Positions 34,760-44,112 of a stretch of DNA of 64,000 nucleotides are shown in pieces. Each line of letters begins with the position of its first letter. Position 1 is the stretch's first letter. The notes under the pieces are model-generated. The model saw nothing but the letters and a program-made list of their open reading frames with translations, was not told the DNA's origin and searched no databases. The stretch is from the NCBI GenBank assembly GCA_963740065.1, contig CAVUCS010000006.1:124001-188000 (forward strand). Reading direction: 5' to 3'. Both the position numbers and the translations under genes were made by a program. Source of the stretch: DASVDE01 sp963740065. GTDB lineage: Bacteria > Actinomycetota > Thermoleophilia > Solirubrobacterales > 70-9.

Positions 34760-36490
34760 ATGCTGGCTAATCGCCCTCCATGGCAAGCGGCGGCGGCTGC
34801 CTTCCTTCTCTACCTGGGCATATCAATTGTTCTGCTTGGACATGGCACATTTGCGCACTTTGGTTCGACCAGTGTCGGCTACGGGCCTGACACTCCGCTC
34901 TTCATCTGGGACCTGAAGTGGTGGCCGCAAGCCATCCTGGATGGACTGAACCCACTTCACACAAGCGTGGCCTACGCCCCAGATGGCTTCGACACCGCTC
35001 TGGTCGCCTCGATGGCCGCGCCAAGCATTGTGATGGCACCGGTAACCCAGCTTGCCGGGCCACTTGTCTCCTACAACATCCTCACGATTCTGGCTCCCGC
35101 TCTAAACGGCTGGGCGGCCTACCTGCTCTGCAGGACATCGGGCGCGCGTTACTGGCCCAGCGTCGTCGGCGGTTACCTCTTTGGCTTCTCCACCTACGTC
35201 CTGGGCCATTCCCTTGGGCACCCGTTTATCTCGCTGGTGGCGTTGCTCCCTCTCGCCGCCTACTTGGTGTTGCGGCACCAACAGCAATCGATCTCCGGCA
35301 AATGGTTCGTGGTTGCCCTGACCGCGACCCTCACCTTTCAGTTTCTCACCTCGACTGAGGTTTTCCTTACGATGACAATCGTTGGTGCTGCGGTCTTTGC
35401 GCTGGCGTTATTTCTACTTCCCCAAAGCCGCCCCTCTCTCCTTGAGACGGGCAAGCTTGCCGTCGTGGCATATGCCATCACTGGCTTGCTGGTGTCGCCA
35501 TACCTGATCTCGACGCTTACGGCTGATCAGACGCTGAGTCACATCAGTCCGATTTATTACTCAGCTGATCCTCTCAACCTAATCATTCCCACACGAATCA
35601 CCGTCGGCGGGACTGCACTCCACGAGATCGGGAGCCGCTTCACCGGCAACCTCGCTGAGAACGGAACCTACTTTGGAATCCCGCTCCTTCTTGTATTAGT
35701 GCTTTTCGCATGGCAACGGCGAGGTGATCGCGTGGCAATGCTGCTCGTTGGAGCCTTTGCCATCTCCCTACTCGCCGCCCTGGGCCCTCGACTCAACGTT
35801 CTTGGATCCGCAACCCCGCTTCGTCTTCCATGGGCCCTTTTCCTACATCTCCCAATAACCAGATACGTCCTCCCGGAACGAATAGTCGTCTTTGGCTGGC
35901 TTGCTCTTGGGGTGATCGTGGCGCTTTGGCTGTCGAACCCCGGCCGATACAAATGGGCAAAGTGGACCCTCGTCTGCATTGGAATGATCTCCATACTCCC
36001 CGACCCCAGCGCTACCGATCCAAGTCCACCCCATTTCGGAGCCAAGATTTGGGCCACTAGACGGCCGCTGCCGGACTTCTTCCGCGACGGGAACCAAACC
36101 CTTTTCGTCAATCGGCCCAACCTCCTCGTGCTTCCCTACAACGAAGCCGGAAACGGAAATAATCTCTACTGGCAGGCCAGCACGGGAATGGCCTACAAGA
36201 TGCCCGGCGGATATCTCTCCGGCACGGTTCCCGACAATTTCCTCTGCTGGCCAATCGTCGGGCGTCTCAGGGCGCAGGACTACAGGAGAGCGGATCGCGC
36301 AGAGTTGCTGGCATTCCTCGCCTCCAAGCGGGTTGATGGCGTGGTCGCACCGACGGCGGAGGCGCGGGCGGCGGCTCCTCTGCTCGGAGTCCTGCCCACC
36401 CCACCAAGGCACACCGGAGGCGTACTGATCTACAAAGTCCCGCCCATGCATAGGATCGCAGCGTGTCCGCCCCCGAACTCTCTGCCGTAA
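34760..36490 (+). CDS. Large polytopic membrane protein, GT-C-like
   Basis: A 576-residue protein with about 11-12 membrane helices and a soluble C-terminal domain (from about residue 410). The first extracytoplasmic loop GYGPDTPLFIWDLKWWPQAI carries acidic residues as in GT-C glycosyltransferases (YfhO/PMT-like), where an early DxD/DE acts in catalysis. The C-terminal portion (VNRPNLLVLPYNEAGNGNNLYWQAS) resembles periplasmic ends of such proteins. Substrate would be a polyprenyl-phosphate sugar. Three bases after the GT2 gene; 28-base overlap with the next gene. Confidence 0.65.
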   Translation: MLANRPPWQAAAAAFLLYLGISIVLLGHGTFAHFGSTSVGYGPDTPLFIWDLKWWPQAILDGLNPLHTSVAYAPDGFDTALVASMAAPSIVMAPVTQLAGPLVSYNILTILAPALNGWAAYLLCRTSGARYWPSVVGGYLFGFSTYVLGHSLGHPFISLVALLPLAAYLVLRHQQQSISGKWFVVALTATLTFQFLTSTEVFLTMTIVGAAVFALALFLLPQSRPSLLETGKLAVVAYAITGLLVSPYLISTLTADQTLSHISPIYYSADPLNLIIPTRITVGGTALHEIGSRFTGNLAENGTYFGIPLLLVLVLFAWQRRGDRVAMLLVGAFAISLLAALGPRLNVLGSATPLRLPWALFLHLPITRYVLPERIVVFGWLALGVIVALWLSNPGRYKWAKWTLVCIGMISILPDPSATDPSPPHFGAKIWATRRPLPDFFRDGNQTLFVNRPNLLVLPYNEAGNGNNLYWQASTGMAYKMPGGYLSGTVPDNFLCWPIVGRLRAQDYRRADRAELLAFLASKRVDGVVAPTAEARAAAPLLGVLPTPPRHTGGVLIYKVPPMHRIAACPPPNSLP

Positions 36491-37179
36491 TCCTCTGCTA
36501 CCGAGCCGGGGAGAACATTGGCCGAGTCGCGAAGGGGTTTTATGAGGAGCTCAGCGCCTCGGGAGTGTCCTTTGAGCTAATCCTCGTCGCCAACTACGAC
36601 GACCCCGCCGACCGCACGCCGGCCCTGGCCGAAGCGTTTGCCGGCCGGCATGAGCACGTAAGGACGTTGGCAGACCCCAAGCAAGGAGCCATGGGCTGGG
36701 ATATGCGGCGTGGTCTGGAAGCGGCCAATGGATCCTTCGTGGTCGTAATCGACGGCGACGAGCAGAATCCGTTCGAGGACGTCCTGCGGGCTCATCGGCT
36801 GTTGATCGAAAGCGGGGCCGATCTAGTCAAGGGGCGTCGCACTTCTCGCTCCGACGGGCCGCTGCGTTATCTCGTGTCACTGGTCTATAACGCGATCTTT
36901 CGGCTGCTGTTTCGTACGAGAGGCCTTTGGGACATCAACGGCAAGCCAAAGGGCATGCGCAGAGCTGCCTATGCGCAGCTCAAGCTAACTGCCGATGATT
37001 GGTTCATCGACGCCGAGATCGTCCTCAAGTCGAGGGAGCTGGGTTTGACCATCGCTGAGCTTCCCGTTGTTTTCCGCCAAAACCTGGAGCGGCGTTCTTT
37101 CGTTCGTAGCGAGGCCGTGTTCGAGTTCCTGCGCAACATGACTCGCGCCAGGGTCCGACGATCCGGTAGGTCTGACTAA
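36463..37179 (+). CDS. GT2 family glycosyltransferase, DPM1-like (polyprenyl-phosphate sugar synthase)
   Basis: A 238-residue GT-A enzyme: ELSAVILCYRAGENIGRVAK, FELILVANYDDPADRT, MGWDMRRGLEAANGSFVVVIDGDEQNPFEDV (metal site DGD), and LVKGRRTSRSDGPLRYLVS with NAIFRLLFRTRGLWDINGKPKG, the conserved N-G-K-P acceptor segment of dolichyl/polyprenyl-phosphate sugar transferases. No C-terminal membrane helices. It could supply the donor for the GT-C-like neighbour, an inference from gene order. GTG start. Confidence 0.84.
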   Translation: MSAPELSAVILCYRAGENIGRVAKGFYEELSASGVSFELILVANYDDPADRTPALAEAFAGRHEHVRTLADPKQGAMGWDMRRGLEAANGSFVVVIDGDEQNPFEDVLRAHRLLIESGADLVKGRRTSRSDGPLRYLVSLVYNAIFRLLFRTRGLWDINGKPKGMRRAAYAQLKLTADDWFIDAEIVLKSRELGLTIAELPVVFRQNLERRSFVRSEAVFEFLRNMTRARVRRSGRSD

Positions 37180-37182
37180 GCC

Positions 37183-38058
37183 ATGCGCCGGGTTCTCCTC
37201 ACCGGCGGCGGGGGGCTGATTGGCACGACCTTGATTCCAGCACTCCGTGCCGCAGGCTGGACAACGCGTTGCCTCATACACCGAACCGGAGCGCCAGACG
37301 CAGACGAAATAGTCGACGGTGACCTTCAGGATCTTGACAGTTTGCGCAAGGCAGCAAGAGGGGTCGATGCAGTACTCCATCTGGCTGCGATGACCCACGC
37401 CCGCAAACGCCGCGCATACTTCAGCGTCAATGTAGATGGGACACGTAATCTCATCCGTGCCATCGATCGCGGCACGTTGCGCCGGTTGGTCCTGGTCAGT
37501 TCCCACACGGCGTCGATGGACGGCGGCAACTACAGCGAGTCAAAGTTGCGCGCCGAAGAGGTCGTACGCAGCAGCGGATTGCCGCATACGATCGTACGAC
37601 TCCCCGAGATCTACGGCACAAATGGAACGGAGGGCGTGGAGTGGATCGTTTCCCGCGCTAAACTGGGGTCGGTGATTCCATTGGTCGGTTCCGGGTCGCA
37701 GCGAATCTGCCCGCTTTACCTGGATGACGTAATCGATCCGATTGTCAATGCCCTTGATAGCGAGGTTGCACTCAACCGGACCTACACGCTTGCGTCGGAG
37801 TATTTGACAGTGCGCGAATTCGCAGACGCGTGTATCGAGGCCAGCGGAACGGATAGCCGGATTGTCGCGGTCCCCAGGCTTGCAATCCGCGTGCTCTGCG
37901 GAATAGCGTCAGTTGCCCCCATTCCGCTGGCGCCCGATCAATTACAGCGGCTTGAGGGCCCTAGGCAAGACGGATCCCCGGAAGCCAAGGACCACCTTGG
38001 GTTCTCACCTCAAAGACTGCGGGAAAGGCTGCGAGAGCAGTGCCAACCGCCAGCCTAG
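37183..38058 (+). CDS. NAD-dependent epimerase/dehydratase family protein (SDR)
   Basis: A 291-residue extended SDR: VLLTGGGGLIGTTLIPAL (NAD site), LHLAAMTHARKRRAYFSVNVDGT, VLVSSHTASMDGGNYSESKLRAE (the YSESK is the catalytic YxxxK), RLPEIYGTNG and ICPLYLDDVIDPIVNAL. The C-terminus is short, as in the NAD(P)-binding SDR_a5-type reductases rather than full epimerases. Likely a nucleotide-sugar or lipid-linked-sugar reductase or epimerase; not assigned. Three bases after the DPM1-like gene. Confidence 0.8.
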   Translation: MRRVLLTGGGGLIGTTLIPALRAAGWTTRCLIHRTGAPDADEIVDGDLQDLDSLRKAARGVDAVLHLAAMTHARKRRAYFSVNVDGTRNLIRAIDRGTLRRLVLVSSHTASMDGGNYSESKLRAEEVVRSSGLPHTIVRLPEIYGTNGTEGVEWIVSRAKLGSVIPLVGSGSQRICPLYLDDVIDPIVNALDSEVALNRTYTLASEYLTVREFADACIEASGTDSRIVAVPRLAIRVLCGIASVAPIPLAPDQLQRLEGPRQDGSPEAKDHLGFSPQRLRERLREQCQPPA

Positions 38059-38080
38059 GATGATCCATCAACCGGGGACC

Positions 38081-39019
38081 TCAGGCGGACCCGGCGTTTA
38101 GCTCCTCGATGCTCGCGAGCGAAACTGCTCGAGTCTGAGAAAAGAGGACGAACAGAGTTACGAAGTTACCCAGCGCCACCAGGGCAACGACCGCCGCGCC
38201 GATGGCCGCATAGCCAAGCCATCCTGGAACTGCGGCGCTCGTGAATAGACCGATTCCGACCACGGCGGCGGCGACACCCAAGCCGAGTACCAGGGCAACT
38301 ACGAAGACAAACAATGCCCTGATTGCAATTCGATCGGTAAACGGCATCAACATGCGGACCCCGTGCATTCCGAGCTTGCCGTAGGTCATCTTTGATTGAC
38401 CGGCATAACGTTCGCCACGCTCACACGGCACATATTCGATGGGGAGATCCAGGGCAAGGATCGTCGAGGAATACGCAAGGTCGAAAGTTGGGTGTAGAAG
38501 AACGCGCTTGGCGACAGACCCCGGCATGGTCGCGAAGTTGCCTGACCTGACCGTGGTACCGGTCAGGCCCCGGAAGAGGAGACGGAACAGCCGGTACATA
38601 ACCTTGAAACTCAGCGATTCATTGCGTTTCGTGCGCAAGGCCAGGACAATCCGCTGGTCCGAGCTCGACCTCGCCCTTAAGGGCGCCAGCATTCTGGGCA
38701 GGTCTTCAGGCCGATCCTCTCCGTCTGAATCGAGCGTAATAACCGTGTCATCGTCCGCGATCTTCGGCAAGGTCTTGCGCAGCGCGTAGACGATTGCGCG
38801 CTGGTGGCCGAGATTGAAAGGGGGCTGGAGCACCGTCACGTCTTCGTAGGGCCGTAGGGACTCAATTTGGGGGTCTTGGCCGGCGGTATCGTCGAGCACG
38901 ATGAAGTGGATCGAGCCGGCATCCACGCCATCCGCTTCAAGGACTGCGCGGACTCGTTCGCGGAGCAGAAGAAACGACTCAACGTCCCGATAGACCGGAG
39001 CGCATACCCAGGTTTTCAT
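38081..39019 (-). CDS. GT2 family glycosyltransferase with two C-terminal membrane helices
   Basis: A 312-residue protein of the GtrB/DPM1 type: VCAPVYRDVESFLLLRERV, IHFIVLDDTAGQDPQIESL, LGHQRAIVYAL, VITLDSDGEDRPEDLPRML (catalytic metal-binding DSDGEDRPED), FATMPGSVAKRV and ERYAGQSKMTYGKL. Two hydrophobic hairpins (about residues 225-250 and 265-300) anchor it in the membrane, as in GtrB. It makes a polyprenyl-phosphate sugar, probably for the membrane protein encoded just upstream (TGA/ATG overlap at 39016-39019). ATG 39019 is the first residue of the conserved domain. Confidence 0.87.
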   Translation of the reverse strand: MKTWVCAPVYRDVESFLLLRERVRAVLEADGVDAGSIHFIVLDDTAGQDPQIESLRPYEDVTVLQPPFNLGHQRAIVYALRKTLPKIADDDTVITLDSDGEDRPEDLPRMLAPLRARSSSDQRIVLALRTKRNESLSFKVMYRLFRLLFRGLTGTTVRSGNFATMPGSVAKRVLLHPTFDLAYSSTILALDLPIEYVPCERGERYAGQSKMTYGKLGMHGVRMLMPFTDRIAIRALFVFVVALVLGLGVAAAVVGIGLFTSAAVPGWLGYAAIGAAVVALVALGNFVTLFVLFSQTRAVSLASIEELNAGSA

Positions 39020-40962
39020 GACGCTCCCCCAGTGCCCGCACTGCGCTTGAGCAGTTCGTAAGGGCCAAAGGCGGCCACCGGCTTGAAGCCGTGCCCCATA
39101 AATCTGAGCAGCGGACCGTCGAGGTTCAAGTCCCCACCTGTCCACTGACCTTCAATCGAAGAGTTCCTCAGTAGGCAAAGTCCCTTGACTGGCTTCAGTT
39201 GGGCAACCACCCGTTGCTGAAGGTCATCGCTGAACAAGGTCATCCATCCGGTGGCGTTAAATCCAGTTGGCGGCTCTTGGCCGCTCCAGAGATAGAAGCT
39301 GTTCATTCCGGGAAGCATCACAAACGCGCCGCAGTTCTCGTTGAGTGCCGACGTAATGCTCCCGTATAACGCGCCTTCTTCGGGTAGCAGCCGCATCCTT
39401 CCCGCGCCATTCAGCGCCAGCGGGGCTACCCGGCCGTCCAGAGCTGCTCGTCCTTCGTGGTAAGGATCGCGCAAGGTCTTGTTCCCCAGGAACAGCAGAA
39501 GCGCAATCGCTCCAAGCGTCCCAACCGTCAGCAGACCCCATCGTCTTGTGCCAGACACCTTCAGGAGCCCCCGAGCACCGTTGCTGATGCAGATCGCTCC
39601 CACGGGGATGAGCAAGAAGCTTGACCAGCCAACCTGGCTACCCGCAACGGGGTAAGCATGGAGGGCCTGTAGAACGGCAAGGGCCGGCAGCAAGAGCCCG
39701 GCGAACTCTGTCCGCCGGTCAGCGTCCTCGCCTGAGACACCTATTAATGCCACCCAGGCGAAGCCCAGCATGCTGAGCGGATACCCCCCGAATCGCGAAG
39801 CCGTCTCGTTGAAGGGCAACGCCCAGCCGATCGTGGCCAGAATCAACTCCAGCCCTACGAGAAGAGACCCGAGCGCGACGACGGTCACCCACCATGGGGA
39901 CTCTGTCGCAGAGGGGCGGAATCGCACGACGTAGAGATACGCGCCCGCGATTACACCGGCAAACAGATCAAAGCCAAATAGACCATCGGGGAGCTGGAGA
40001 GGAATGAAGAATGCATTCGGCTGGCGCAGCGGTTGTCCGATCACCCCGTCGTAAAGGCCGCCCAGGCTCGTTCCGGTTGCAAGCGCCATGAGGCTGATGA
40101 GTAGGCCGGCACCCAGCAAGCCCCCACTGAGCCAACGCAGCTCAGCGCCGGGTCGCCAGGCCGTCATAGAGCGTGACCTCAATACGAGTACCAACGCCAA
40201 TGCGGCGACGGTGACGTGAAGGGCGTAATGGCGAACCCATGCCTGATCCAATCTCCCCCACATCAGAACGACGGGCAGGAACACGAATCCCGCTTCTATC
40301 GCAAGCCTCAACCAACGGCGACTGGCGAGGGCAGGGTAAAGCGCAGCCAAGGCAAGCAAGAGCGCAGCGAAGGCAAAAGCGCCAACGTTTACCTTGACAA
40401 GGATCAGTGCGGCTACCGCGGCACCGAGCACGGCCATCGCCGCCGGCGCATAGCGCGACCTTGCCGCCGTTGAAACCAAGACGATGAAAGCCAGCAGCAC
40501 AGCAACCAAGCCGCCCGGGTGCATTGGCTCTTGGGTCATGACTCCCAGCCCGGCAAACACCGCCATCTGCACCACGATGCCGAGCAGAGCGCTACGCGTA
40601 ATGCGATAGGTCGAAACTCCAAGCGCCAGACTGGCAAAGACCCAAGCAAAGAGCGTCGCCATCCTGCCGGCGTCGTGAGTCACCTGTATCCCAAAGAGCG
40701 AGAACAAGCCTCCCCATGACTCGTAATAAAAGGGGCCGTACTGGCTGAATACTTCGTCGTAAAGCGAGCCGTGGCTCAAAAACGTCTTGAGCGAAATGAG
40801 CAGATAGCCCTCATCGTCGTAGGGCGCAAACCCAGAAAACATTTTCGGATAAGCGACGAGGAGGGTGGCCACCGAAACCCCAGCGAAAAGGACTGTCGCT
40901 GCAGCGATACGAAGGCGACGGTCGCTGAGTTGCGCCCCCCGCCAGATAGTGGTCTCAGACAC
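39016..40962 (-). CDS. Large polytopic membrane protein, GT-C-like glycosyltransferase
   Basis: A 648-residue protein with about 12 membrane helices from GTG 40962 (VSETTIWRGAQL). The first loop FSGFAPYDDEGYLLISLKTF has the DDE acidic cluster expected of GT-C catalysis, and FSQYGPFYYESWGGLFSLFG follows as a conserved loop helix. The last ~130 residues are soluble (LLPEEGALYGSITSALNENCG, WMTLFSDDLQQRVV). The partner GT2 at 38081 overlaps its stop and probably makes its lipid-linked donor. The frame is open to 41127 but that part overlaps the divergent gene at 41064. Confidence 0.72.
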   Translation of the reverse strand: MSETTIWRGAQLSDRRLRIAAATVLFAGVSVATLLVAYPKMFSGFAPYDDEGYLLISLKTFLSHGSLYDEVFSQYGPFYYESWGGLFSLFGIQVTHDAGRMATLFAWVFASLALGVSTYRITRSALLGIVVQMAVFAGLGVMTQEPMHPGGLVAVLLAFIVLVSTAARSRYAPAAMAVLGAAVAALILVKVNVGAFAFAALLLALAALYPALASRRWLRLAIEAGFVFLPVVLMWGRLDQAWVRHYALHVTVAALALVLVLRSRSMTAWRPGAELRWLSGGLLGAGLLISLMALATGTSLGGLYDGVIGQPLRQPNAFFIPLQLPDGLFGFDLFAGVIAGAYLYVVRFRPSATESPWWVTVVALGSLLVGLELILATIGWALPFNETASRFGGYPLSMLGFAWVALIGVSGEDADRRTEFAGLLLPALAVLQALHAYPVAGSQVGWSSFLLIPVGAICISNGARGLLKVSGTRRWGLLTVGTLGAIALLLFLGNKTLRDPYHEGRAALDGRVAPLALNGAGRMRLLPEEGALYGSITSALNENCGAFVMLPGMNSFYLWSGQEPPTGFNATGWMTLFSDDLQQRVVAQLKPVKGLCLLRNSSIEGQWTGGDLNLDGPLLRFMGHGFKPVAAFGPYELLKRSAGTGGAS

Positions 40963-41063
40963 CGCATGGCCCCCGGTGATGATCGAATATCTTTGTCGCC
41001 CCCAACGCTCGGCGGGGTGCGGCGACAGGGTAGTCGAGTCTGCTGACCACCGGATTGGCCGAC

Positions 41064-42863
41064 ATGGTTCAAAGCTTGAAACAGACCGCGACCTCACCAG
41101 CTGAACGAACGCCCAGGTGGCTGCCATGGGTAGCTCTCGCGCTGCTCTTGATGGCCACCTCCGCGCTCGTTCTCTGGGCGGGGCGCGGGACGGTCTTTCG
41201 AGGGGACGACTGGGATCTTTTCCTCTACCGCGGCGGCTTCAACTGGGATGTCTTCCTCGCCCCCCACAACGAGCACCTGTCGGCATTGCTCGTCTTGGCC
41301 TTCAAGACGATTCCCGCCATCGCGGGGCCTCACTACGGCGCCTTTCGCCTTGCGTTGGTGATGCTGGATGTCGCGGTGGCGGTCCTCTTCTTCATCTTCG
41401 CGAGGGAACGGGTCGGCGGCTGGCTGGCGCTTCTTGCGACCACGCCGCTACTTCTCATGGGTGGCGGCTCAGACAACTTGATCTGGCCTACGCAGATCGG
41501 CGTCGTCGGCTCGCTGGCGTGCGGAATCGCGGTGCTGATCTTGCTGGACCGAGTGAGCCTTGCCGCCAAGGCTGGAGCGTGTGGCCTTCTGACCGCGTCG
41601 ATCTGGTTTTCAAGCGACGGAATCTTTTTCCTCGTCTGCGCGATTACCTGGCTCGCTCTCTCACGCAATCGGTGGCGAGACCTTTGGATCGCAGGCATCC
41701 CGATCCTCACCTACATCGCCTGGTATTTGAGATATGGCTCCTCGGAGTTCACGACTGGCAACCTCCGCGCCACCCCGAGGTTCGTGCTCGAGTCCGCCGC
41801 CGGCGGCGTGAGCGCGTTAACTGGCATTCGCCCACAGGTTGCGCATGCGGAAGCGATCGGCGCCATCGCGGGTTTGTTAGGGCTGGCGCTACTGGCAGCG
41901 CTCGTAGTCAAGATCAAGCCTCGGGTGACACCGCGCCTGGTGGCGATCGTCTCACTGCCGATGATCTCCTGGCTGATCATCGCGCTTGGACGAGCCGATG
42001 GAGGAGATGCGTTCGCAAGTCGCTACGTCTACGCCAGCGGCATCTTCATCTTGATGGCGATCCTCGAAATCACTCGCGGGGACTATCTGCAGGGCTTCTT
42101 CCGAGGTTGGAAAATGGCTGTGCTGGTCGCCGTTATCGGTGTCTCCACACTCTTCAGCGCCAAGATCCTTTTCGAGAAGGGCAACGACTGGCGCGCCGTA
42201 TCGCAGTACATCCACGGCCGCACAGCGGCGATCGAACTAACGCGGCGAACGATCGACCCAAATCTGGCCCTCGAGCCATTGCCCGACATGGCGCACATGA
42301 CCGCTGGGTGGTACCTCCACGCGGTCGATAAATACGACGGCTCGCCAACAGGAGAACCCGATATCGCCAGCCTTAGTGAACAGGGACGGAGCGCCGCAGA
42401 TCAAGTCCTTGCCGCCGGAGCGCCCGCCCAGTTCATTCCGCCGCCCCCGGGAAGCGGGCCCACCGGTTCGCCCCCCAGCTTCGACCCTGGTTCAACCTCA
42501 GCATCGAGTGGCTCCTGCCTTATCGCCCCCCCAAGCGCGTCATTGAGCGTTGTGGTGCCTCCCAGGGGTCTCATCATTCGTCCCGCCAAGGGAGGATCAG
42601 CCGAGGTCAGACTGCGACGGTTCGCATCGACCTACAACGAGGCCCCTGAACAGACGGTCGAGGGCACCACGCTGCTGGTTATCGCCGCGGATCACAGCAT
42701 GGTCCCCTGGCATGCGCAGATCTCAAGCGCAGCGCAGGTGTCGATCTGTGGCGCTTCAGCGGATCAACAACTCCGCCGCGGACCAGTTCGCCCGAAAAGC
42801 GGCAACCAGCAATGCCTCCCAATGAGCGCAGGCGAAGACGAGTGTCGCTTTGACCGCTACTGA
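41064..42863 (+). CDS. Polytopic membrane protein with extracytoplasmic C-terminal domain, GT-C-like
   Basis: About 599 residues, start ATG 41064 (MVQSLKQTAT); a TTG at 41055 is also in frame. An N-terminal helix is followed by a loop with FRGDDWDLFLYRGGFNWDVF and PHNEHLSALLVLAF, again an acidic first-loop motif (GDDWD) of GT-C enzymes. About 10-11 helices end near residue 370, then a soluble part with a Pro/Gly/Ser-rich linker (FIPPPPGSGPTGSPPSFDPG) and a beta-rich domain with cysteines. No close family is recognised. The gene stands alone, divergent from the gene at 40962; 165 bases without a gene follow (42864-43028), in which I see nothing definite. Confidence 0.65.
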   Translation: MVQSLKQTATSPAERTPRWLPWVALALLLMATSALVLWAGRGTVFRGDDWDLFLYRGGFNWDVFLAPHNEHLSALLVLAFKTIPAIAGPHYGAFRLALVMLDVAVAVLFFIFARERVGGWLALLATTPLLLMGGGSDNLIWPTQIGVVGSLACGIAVLILLDRVSLAAKAGACGLLTASIWFSSDGIFFLVCAITWLALSRNRWRDLWIAGIPILTYIAWYLRYGSSEFTTGNLRATPRFVLESAAGGVSALTGIRPQVAHAEAIGAIAGLLGLALLAALVVKIKPRVTPRLVAIVSLPMISWLIIALGRADGGDAFASRYVYASGIFILMAILEITRGDYLQGFFRGWKMAVLVAVIGVSTLFSAKILFEKGNDWRAVSQYIHGRTAAIELTRRTIDPNLALEPLPDMAHMTAGWYLHAVDKYDGSPTGEPDIASLSEQGRSAADQVLAAGAPAQFIPPPPGSGPTGSPPSFDPGSTSASSGSCLIAPPSASLSVVVPPRGLIIRPAKGGSAEVRLRRFASTYNEAPEQTVEGTTLLVIAADHSMVPWHAQISSAAQVSICGASADQQLRRGPVRPKSGNQQCLPMSAGEDECRFDRY

Positions 42864-43028
42864 CTGCCATAGACCGCTTGGGGACAAGGAATACGTTTCG
42901 GGTGGAGACGCCGCAGGGTCAGTCACGGGCGCTCAACCTATGGCGAAGCCCTGCGCCTGGCCAAGGGTGTATCTGATCGCATATCTTGCCGTTGTGGATC
43001 GTCGTGCAATCGACCGCAGCTGATCAGG

Positions 43029-44096
43029 ATGCGCGTCCTGATCACAGGCGGAGCCGGGTTCGTCGGCGGAAACCTCGGCGTCACGCTGGCTGCGCGACAT
43101 TCCGACTGGGAGATAGTTGCCCTGGACAACCTGATGCGGCCGGGATCGGATTTGAACCTGCCGCGCCTACGCGACGCCAGAGTTGAATTCGTCAAGGGAG
43201 ATGTCCGCGAGCCCGATGACCTGGCCGCAATCGGACCATTTGACGCAATGATCGAGTGCTCGGCCGAGCCCTCGGTGCTTGCCGGATTTGCCGATACGTC
43301 CTACTCGGTCCAGACAAACCTGGTCGGCGCATTCAACTGCCTGGAACGGGCGCGGGCCGAGGAGGCCTTCCTTGTCTTCCTCTCGACCAGCCGCGTTTAT
43401 CCAGTCGCTCCCCAGCTCAAGCTGACGTTGGAAGAGGCGGAGACCCGCTTCGAATTGGCCGAAGGGCAACCGGTCGCGGGCGCAAGTCCCGCAGGCATTT
43501 CGGAAGCCTTCCCGATGACCGGCGCGCGCACCCTCTATGGCGCCACCAAGCTCTCGGCAGAGCTGCTGATCGAGGAGTACGTCGATGCGTTCGGCCTGCA
43601 GGCAGTGACCAACCGCTGCGGCGTCATTGCGGGGCCCTGGCAAATGGGCAAGGTCGATCAAGGAGTCTTCTCCTGGTGGTTGCTCAGCCACCTCTTCGGA
43701 AGACCGCTCTCCTACATCGGCTATGGAGGCTCGGGCAAGCAGGTGCGCGACCTTCTCCACATCGATGACCTGATCGACCTCGTTGACGAGCAGTTGGGCG
43801 ATCCGGGCGGCTGGAGCGGCGTCACCGCCAACGTCGGAGGCGGTCGCGAGTGCAGCCTCTCGCTGCTGGAGACGACTGAAATCTGCCGGGAATTGACCGG
43901 CAACGAAGTGGCGCTGAGCGTCGAGGCAACCACGCGCCAAGGCGATGTGCCGGTCTACCTGAGCGACTGCGCGCGGCTACATTCTCTAACCTCGTGGCGC
44001 CCTCGCCGGGACCCGCGCCAAATCCTCGCCGACCTACTGGAGTGGGCAGCCGCACACGAAAAAGAGCTAGGCCCGGCGCTGGGTTTCAAGAGCTAG
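43029..44096 (+). CDS. CDP-paratose 2-epimerase-like NAD-dependent SDR (first of a pair)
   Basis: A 355-residue extended SDR. VLITGGAGFVGGNLGVTLA (NAD site), VALDNLMRPGSDLNLPRL (a tyvelose/paratose-epimerase style segment), ECSAEPSVLAGF, FLSTSRVYP (S in place of the usual SSxxVYG), catalytic YGATK, NRCGVIAGPWQMGKVDQGVFSWW (typical of the CDP-tyvelose epimerase group, RfbE-like), GKQVRDLLHIDDLIDLV. The family acts on C2 of CDP-paratose, but the real nucleotide sugar here is unknown. Sixteen bases precede the second family member at 44113. Confidence 0.84.
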   Translation: MRVLITGGAGFVGGNLGVTLAARHSDWEIVALDNLMRPGSDLNLPRLRDARVEFVKGDVREPDDLAAIGPFDAMIECSAEPSVLAGFADTSYSVQTNLVGAFNCLERARAEEAFLVFLSTSRVYPVAPQLKLTLEEAETRFELAEGQPVAGASPAGISEAFPMTGARTLYGATKLSAELLIEEYVDAFGLQAVTNRCGVIAGPWQMGKVDQGVFSWWLLSHLFGRPLSYIGYGGSGKQVRDLLHIDDLIDLVDEQLGDPGGWSGVTANVGGGRECSLSLLETTEICRELTGNEVALSVEATTRQGDVPVYLSDCARLHSLTSWRPRRDPRQILADLLEWAAAHEKELGPALGFKS

Positions 44097-44112
44097 ACGA
44101 ATAACTGGAGCA

